A stretch of DNA of 64,000 nucleotides, taken from the NCBI RefSeq assembly GCF_013407835.1, contig NZ_JACCBI010000001.1:2418001-2482000 (forward strand). Direction: 5' to 3'. Under the pieces are notes generated by a model. It saw nothing but the letters and a program-made list of their open reading frames with translations, did not search any database and was not told the origin of the DNA. This document shows positions 61,301-64,000 of this stretch, piece after piece; the first letter of the stretch is position 1; every line of letters starts with the position of its first letter. A program made the translations under genes and the position numbers. The DNA comes from Agromyces atrinae. GTDB taxonomy: Bacteria > Actinomycetota > Actinomycetes > Actinomycetales > Microbacteriaceae.

Positions 61301-61734
61301 TCGAGGTAGGTCGAGAAGTCCTCGGGTCGCTTGCTGCCGTTGTAGGGCCAGTCGGGGTAGTAGTCCTGGATGTTGGTCAGGATGTACTCGCCGCCGTTCT
61401 CGAAGAACGCCCGCTCGACCTCGAGCGGGTCGCCGTTCGGGTGCTGCTCGCCGTGCGGCGCCTTCTGGGTGACGTTGCGCGGGTTGGCGCCGGCGATGAT
61501 CGGGTCGGTGGGCACACCGTCGTCGCTCAATCCGTAGAGCATTCCCGAGGCGCCGCCCTGGAACGCGCCCGTGCTCGTCTGGAAGTCGACGGCGATGACC
61601 TCGGCGTCGGCGGCGCTGGCTGGTGTCGCGATGGCGACCGCTCCTGTCAGGGCGAAAGCGAAGGCGGTGGCCGCTCCGAGGGAACGGCGCACCCCCTTGC
61701 TCACGCGTCGTTGATCGATACGGGGCAGTGACAT
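58393..61734 (-). CDS. wall-anchored modular glycoside hydrolase (clan GH-A, GH39-like)
   Basis: This 1113-residue protein has a signal peptide (cleavage near residue 41), a (beta/alpha)8 catalytic domain (about 45-450) with candidate acid/base Glu171 in TPFNEPDGG and nucleophile Glu276 in NITEYAMRRD, and three CBM6/35-like domains (about 460-600, 608-715, 722-865; two start IEAED). Ig-like and OmpL47-like segments follow, then a Gly/Pro-rich stretch. It ends with LASTG (1078-1082), a membrane segment and RRR, a class E sortase signal. The ATG has a GAAGGAG ribosome site. The neighbouring sugar ABC genes suggest it feeds that transporter. Family number is tentative. Confidence 0.85.
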   Translation of the reverse strand: MSLPRIDQRRVSKGVRRSLGAATAFAFALTGAVAIATPASAADAEVIAVDFQTSTGAFQGGASGMLYGLSDDGVPTDPIIAGANPRNVTQKAPHGEQHPNGDPLEVERAFFENGGEYILTNIQDYYPDWPYNGSKRPEDFSTYLDIVRTVVTSIVEESAYPERYIFTPFNEPDGGNWYNNWSTMKQVYLDDWKAVYETIKEVYPEAQIAGMGDTGWQPTRTRDILEFAKANDVLPDMFTWHELGIDNLRTYRGHYAEYRQIEKDLGIGPLPINITEYAMRRDMSVPGQLVQWLAMFEDTKVDAQTAYWTYAGNLNDNMAKNNSANAAWWLLKWYGDLSGDTVALTPPRLNVADTLQGLASLDTDAKLATVVFGGGSEDVRLDLSGLDADVFGGTVDIQVREARWSGQEGEAATPPVVVAQRAELTGDTVSVSVPNSDRLSAYQLVVTPALGAAPTVDSTWRASIEAEDTALRDVTAYNQPMSDAWIFAASGQRDVGSTNRVTSSLTWSVEVPEDGDYLFSAIAGVNGSAIGPGQHALFVDGVQAAIIDYEAGFGWNYRGRGEVVVPLTAGARELSVRMSADGSTLLPGSDISLDRFDLVRFDGAETETYPAVLSRHGDAAVDYSAGTSGRVDVSQNEAVFYPSVRETGYYDLAVGYRSEGAAALAVSINDREIAGLGSDDAGTWTSTVRVHLAKGISEVRIGGAVALDGFTTTRAVDDSTVRIEAEDATQVALSGEARTENVAGPTNVSGQQVSWLGGSPDNAMTVSRPDGSTAGQYNLSVRYANAEKNTGHDYNTDVITRFLDVTEADGETARGAFRHNYSWKGFWTHTMPLDLSTESGALRMGNAEGNAPNIDWIELSPLTTSVENERAIPADATVTATVTAEVPGENGWNRSAVDVALEASTSEVAVQHRLGSGDWVDGAAVRVEEQGSTTVGFRALFAGEEIAGSVGEVDVKIDSFAPTTTATASRDDDGRLVAFVATDEESGVARTEFRIGESEWADAVDGIARVSGAETVTVTYRSIDVAGNVEEERSIEVTDEVVPSPEPTAPPEPGEGEPGTGEPGTGGPGQGETPDGALASTGVTILAGALSAAVILFALGLAFLIVRRRQQQV

Positions 61735-61792
61735 TCTGCACTCCTTCGTGCTGGGTGGGGTCGCTGCCCCGGGGTGGTGGATTCGGAAGGGT

Positions 61793-63154
61793 CTACTGGA
61801 AGAGGGCGTTCACCTGGTCGTTGACACCCGTGAAGCTCTCGGCGTCGACGCTGCCCTTGAGGAAGGCCTGCGAGTTGGCCGTGACGAGGTCGTTGATCTC
61901 TGACCAGTGGTCGGCGATCGGCAGGAGCGCCGTCGTTCCCTCATCGACCTGCACCGCGAAGCCGCTCACGTCCCAGCCCTTCGCAGCGAAGGCCTCGGTA
62001 GCCTTCTCGGTCGAGGTCTTGATGGCGGGGAAGACGACGGCGGCATCGGCGACGACGTCCTGGCAGTCGGTCGACGCCAGGTAGGAGACCCACTCCCACG
62101 CGGCATCCGGGTTCTTGGTGCCGGCCCAGATGCCGTCCGAGAGACCGTTGAAGACGCTCGCGCGCTCACCCGACGGCCCGACGGGGGTGGGGGCGACCTT
62201 CGTCGGGACGTCCGACTGGCCGAGGTACGACGAGTTCATCCAGCTGCCGTCGGTGACGAGCGCGTAGCGACCGGCGAGGTAGCCGTTCAGCGGGTCCTGC
62301 TCGCTGAGGGCGATGTCGATCGTCGGCATGTAGCCCTTGTCCTGCAGGCTCTTGTACCAGGCGAGGGTGTCGGTGAACTCGGGGGCGTCGAAGTTCCACT
62401 CGGTCGTCCACGGTGTCGTGTCGCCGAAGTACCAGTCATTGCCGAGGGCGTACGGCGCCCAGGTCTGCTGACCCGATGCGTTGAGGCCGTTGCCGCTGAG
62501 GGCGAGGCCGTAGACGGCGACGTTGTTCTTGTCGAAGCCCGCCTCGGTGCCGCGCACGCCGTTCTCATCGACGGTCAGCGCAGCGACGGCCTGCTCGAAG
62601 GTGCCGCCGTCGGTCGGGTTCCAGGCGGCCTCGCTGAGTGCGGCGGGGTCGATGCCGGCATCCGTCACCATGGTCTCGTTGTAGAAGAGCGCGACCGTGT
62701 CGAAGTCCTTGGGGAGGCCGTATCGGCCGCCCTCCTGGTCGACCCACAGGTCGGCGAGGCCGTCCTGGTAGATCGACAGGTCGATGCCGTCCGCGTCGAT
62801 GCGGTCGGAGATGTCGAGGAGCTGACCCTGCGAGACGAACTGCGGGTAGTACGAGAGGTGGTCGGCGAACACGTCGGGGGCCGTTCCGGCGGCGAAGCCG
62901 GTCGTGAGACCCTGCCAGTAGTCGGCCCAGCCGTACTGCTCGATCGTGACGTCGATGCCGGTCTTCTCGGTGAAGGCCGTCGCGCACTGCGTGTAGGCGG
63001 GCTGCTGGTTCGTGTCCCACAGCCAGTAGGTGATCTTCTCACCCCCCGCCTCGGTCGATTCGGAGCTGCTCGCGCAGCCGGCGAGAGTCATACCGGCGAC
63101 GGCAATGGCGGTGACGACACCCGCGGAACGCATGTGGTTTCTGAACTGCGGCAT
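61793..63154 (-). CDS. sugar ABC transporter substrate-binding lipoprotein
   Basis: This 453-residue protein has a signal peptide with lipobox LAGC (Cys27) and the two-lobed fold of cluster B extracellular sugar-binding proteins (ITYWLWDTNQQPAY, WDGSW-like DGSWMNSS, WEWVSYLAS). It should bind an oligosaccharide at the cell surface. The ATG has an AAGGAAG ribosome site. It follows the permease gene and precedes the glycoside hydrolase on the same strand, a typical uptake-plus-digestion locus. Confidence 0.92.
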   Translation of the reverse strand: MPQFRNHMRSAGVVTAIAVAGMTLAGCASSSESTEAGGEKITYWLWDTNQQPAYTQCATAFTEKTGIDVTIEQYGWADYWQGLTTGFAAGTAPDVFADHLSYYPQFVSQGQLLDISDRIDADGIDLSIYQDGLADLWVDQEGGRYGLPKDFDTVALFYNETMVTDAGIDPAALSEAAWNPTDGGTFEQAVAALTVDENGVRGTEAGFDKNNVAVYGLALSGNGLNASGQQTWAPYALGNDWYFGDTTPWTTEWNFDAPEFTDTLAWYKSLQDKGYMPTIDIALSEQDPLNGYLAGRYALVTDGSWMNSSYLGQSDVPTKVAPTPVGPSGERASVFNGLSDGIWAGTKNPDAAWEWVSYLASTDCQDVVADAAVVFPAIKTSTEKATEAFAAKGWDVSGFAVQVDEGTTALLPIADHWSEINDLVTANSQAFLKGSVDAESFTGVNDQVNALFQ

Positions 63155-63229
63155 TGCGATTCTTCCTTTTGTGTGGGGGTGGGGAGCGCGCGAGGGGATG
63201 CCGCGCGACTCAGTGACGCGACCCGGGGA

Positions 63230-64000
63230 TCACTTGATGCCCGAGTAGCCGAGGTTGTTGATGAGCTTCTTTCCGAAGACGAGGAACAGGATGAGCACGG
63301 GGATGGCGGCGACGAGCGTTCCCGCCATGAGGCCGGCCCAGTCCGGACCGGTCTGCGGCGTCTGCGCCCGGAAGATGCCGAGCGCGACGGTGAGCACGCG
63401 CGATTCGTCGGCGCGACCGACGAGGAGGGGCCAGAAGTACTCGCCCCACGCGGTGATGTAGGTGAGGATCGAGAGCGTCACGATCGGCGTCGCCGACATC
63501 GGCATGATGATGCCGAAGAACATGCGGCCATGCCCTGCGCCGTCGATCATCGCGGCCTCTTCGATCTCGCGGCTGATACCGAGGAAGAACTGGCGCATGA
63601 AGAACACCGCGAACGGCGTCATGAACATGTACGGCAGGGCGACGCCGGCGAGCGTGTTGAGCAGCCCGAGGTCGCGCATGAGGATGAAGTTCGGCAGCTG
63701 CACGAAGATCGGCGGGATCATGAGCGCGGTGAGGAAGAGGAAGAACACGGCTTCCCGACCCCGCCACTGCAGCCGTGCGAAGGCGTAGGCCGCCATCGAC
63801 GAGAACAGCACCTGGCCGACCGTGATGGCCGTCGACACGATGACCGAGTTCCGGAGGTAGAGCCAGAACTGCATAGACCCGGTCGTGCCGCCCTCGGCGA
63901 GGGCCTCCTCGGGGCTCGCGAGACCGAACACGCGGCGGAACCCGCCCCAGCTGAACTCCACGGGCAGCAGGTTGCCCGGCTGCAGGTAGAGCGCACTGTT
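63230..64000 (-). CDS. sugar ABC transporter permease, MalG-like (partial)
   Basis: The C-terminal 256 residues are visible; the frame stays open to the window edge with NSALYLQPGNLLP ahead of the first internal GTG, so the true start lies beyond 64000. It has five predicted membrane segments and the EAA loop EIEEAAMIDGAGHGRMFFGIIMP, which contacts the ATPase. It belongs to the MalG/UgpE family and partners the binding protein encoded downstream. The second permease is presumably to the right. Confidence 0.92.
   Translation of the reverse strand, partial: NSALYLQPGNLLPVEFSWGGFRRVFGLASPEEALAEGGTTGSMQFWLYLRNSVIVSTAITVGQVLFSSMAAYAFARLQWRGREAVFFLFLTALMIPPIFVQLPNFILMRDLGLLNTLAGVALPYMFMTPFAVFFMRQFFLGISREIEEAAMIDGAGHGRMFFGIIMPMSATPIVTLSILTYITAWGEYFWPLLVGRADESRVLTVALGIFRAQTPQTGPDWAGLMAGTLVAAIPVLILFLVFGKKLINNLGYSGIK

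Noticed and set aside
59662-61731. 689-residue + strand ORF
   Set aside because: Exact antisense of the glycoside hydrolase gene; no ribosome site or recognisable domain.
1-64000. tRNA or rRNA genes
   Set aside because: No cloverleaf with conserved TTCGA arm or rRNA sequence was recognised; a covariance scan was not possible here.

Overview
The window is GC-rich (by eye about 70 %), densely coded DNA from an actinomycete, most likely a member of the Microbacteriaceae. The reasons are the coproporphyrin-dependent heme genes (hemQ/hemH/hemG types), NucS in the mismatch-repair role, an actinobacterial glycyl-tRNA synthetase, a 13E12/DUF222 HNH protein, an LAxTG-type sorting signal, DUF2510/DUF3618/DUF6510 proteins, many GTG starts, 4-nt stop/start overlaps and apparent leaderless promoters. 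The placement rests on family knowledge, not on a database search. No rRNA, tRNA, CRISPR array, insertion sequence or prophage was found.

Layout. 0.3-3.6 kb: NfeD/flotillin pair, a patatin phospholipase and an acidic small protein. 3.6-4.08 kb: a non-coding block with three related stem-loop repeats. 4.1-13 kb: a split heme locus. hemQ-hemH-hemC-hemD and hemE-hemG run leftward, with a small membrane/envelope operon (YtxH-like, holin-X, DUF3618) between them; hemA diverges. hemB and hemL are not in the window. 13-16 kb: alcohol dehydrogenase, ABM monooxygenase, a 54-aa ORF and glyS. 16.1-21.4 kb: a tight four-gene operon of a rhomboid-like/DUF2156 aminoacyl-lipid synthase and three alpha/beta hydrolases. 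21.5-27.1 kb: lipoprotein, beta-lactamase-like protein, M13 peptidase, YccF and a MATE transporter that seems to start at ACG. 27.3-30.1 kb: a LacI regulator with two tandem operators facing an MFS exporter.

30.1-45.2 kb: SseB-like protein, NucS, HAD phosphatase, DUF2804, lipoprotein, DUF2510 protein, GH36 alpha-galactosidase, DUF2834, beta-propeller, SLC13 permease, DHA2 exporter, PepA, a lipase lipoprotein and a Ser/Thr kinase with no sensor domain. 45.3-52.5 kb: 13E12 HNH protein, M23 peptidase, an MFS / LLM oxidoreductase / TetR cassette, a VOC protein, and a molybdopterin oxidoreductase / flavin reductase / zinc-ribbon operon. 52.5-56.2 kb: an ABC transporter divergent from a two-component system. 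56.3-58.3 kb: DUF2975-XRE-DUF817 cassette and a YCII protein. 58.4-64 kb: a wall-anchored modular glycoside hydrolase, a sugar-binding lipoprotein and a partial sugar ABC permease.

The main points worth following up are the structured repeats, the ACG start of the MATE gene, the doubled LacI operator, the recurring -10 hexamer placed 6-7 nt before start codons, and the lipid-aminoacylation/hydrolase operon.
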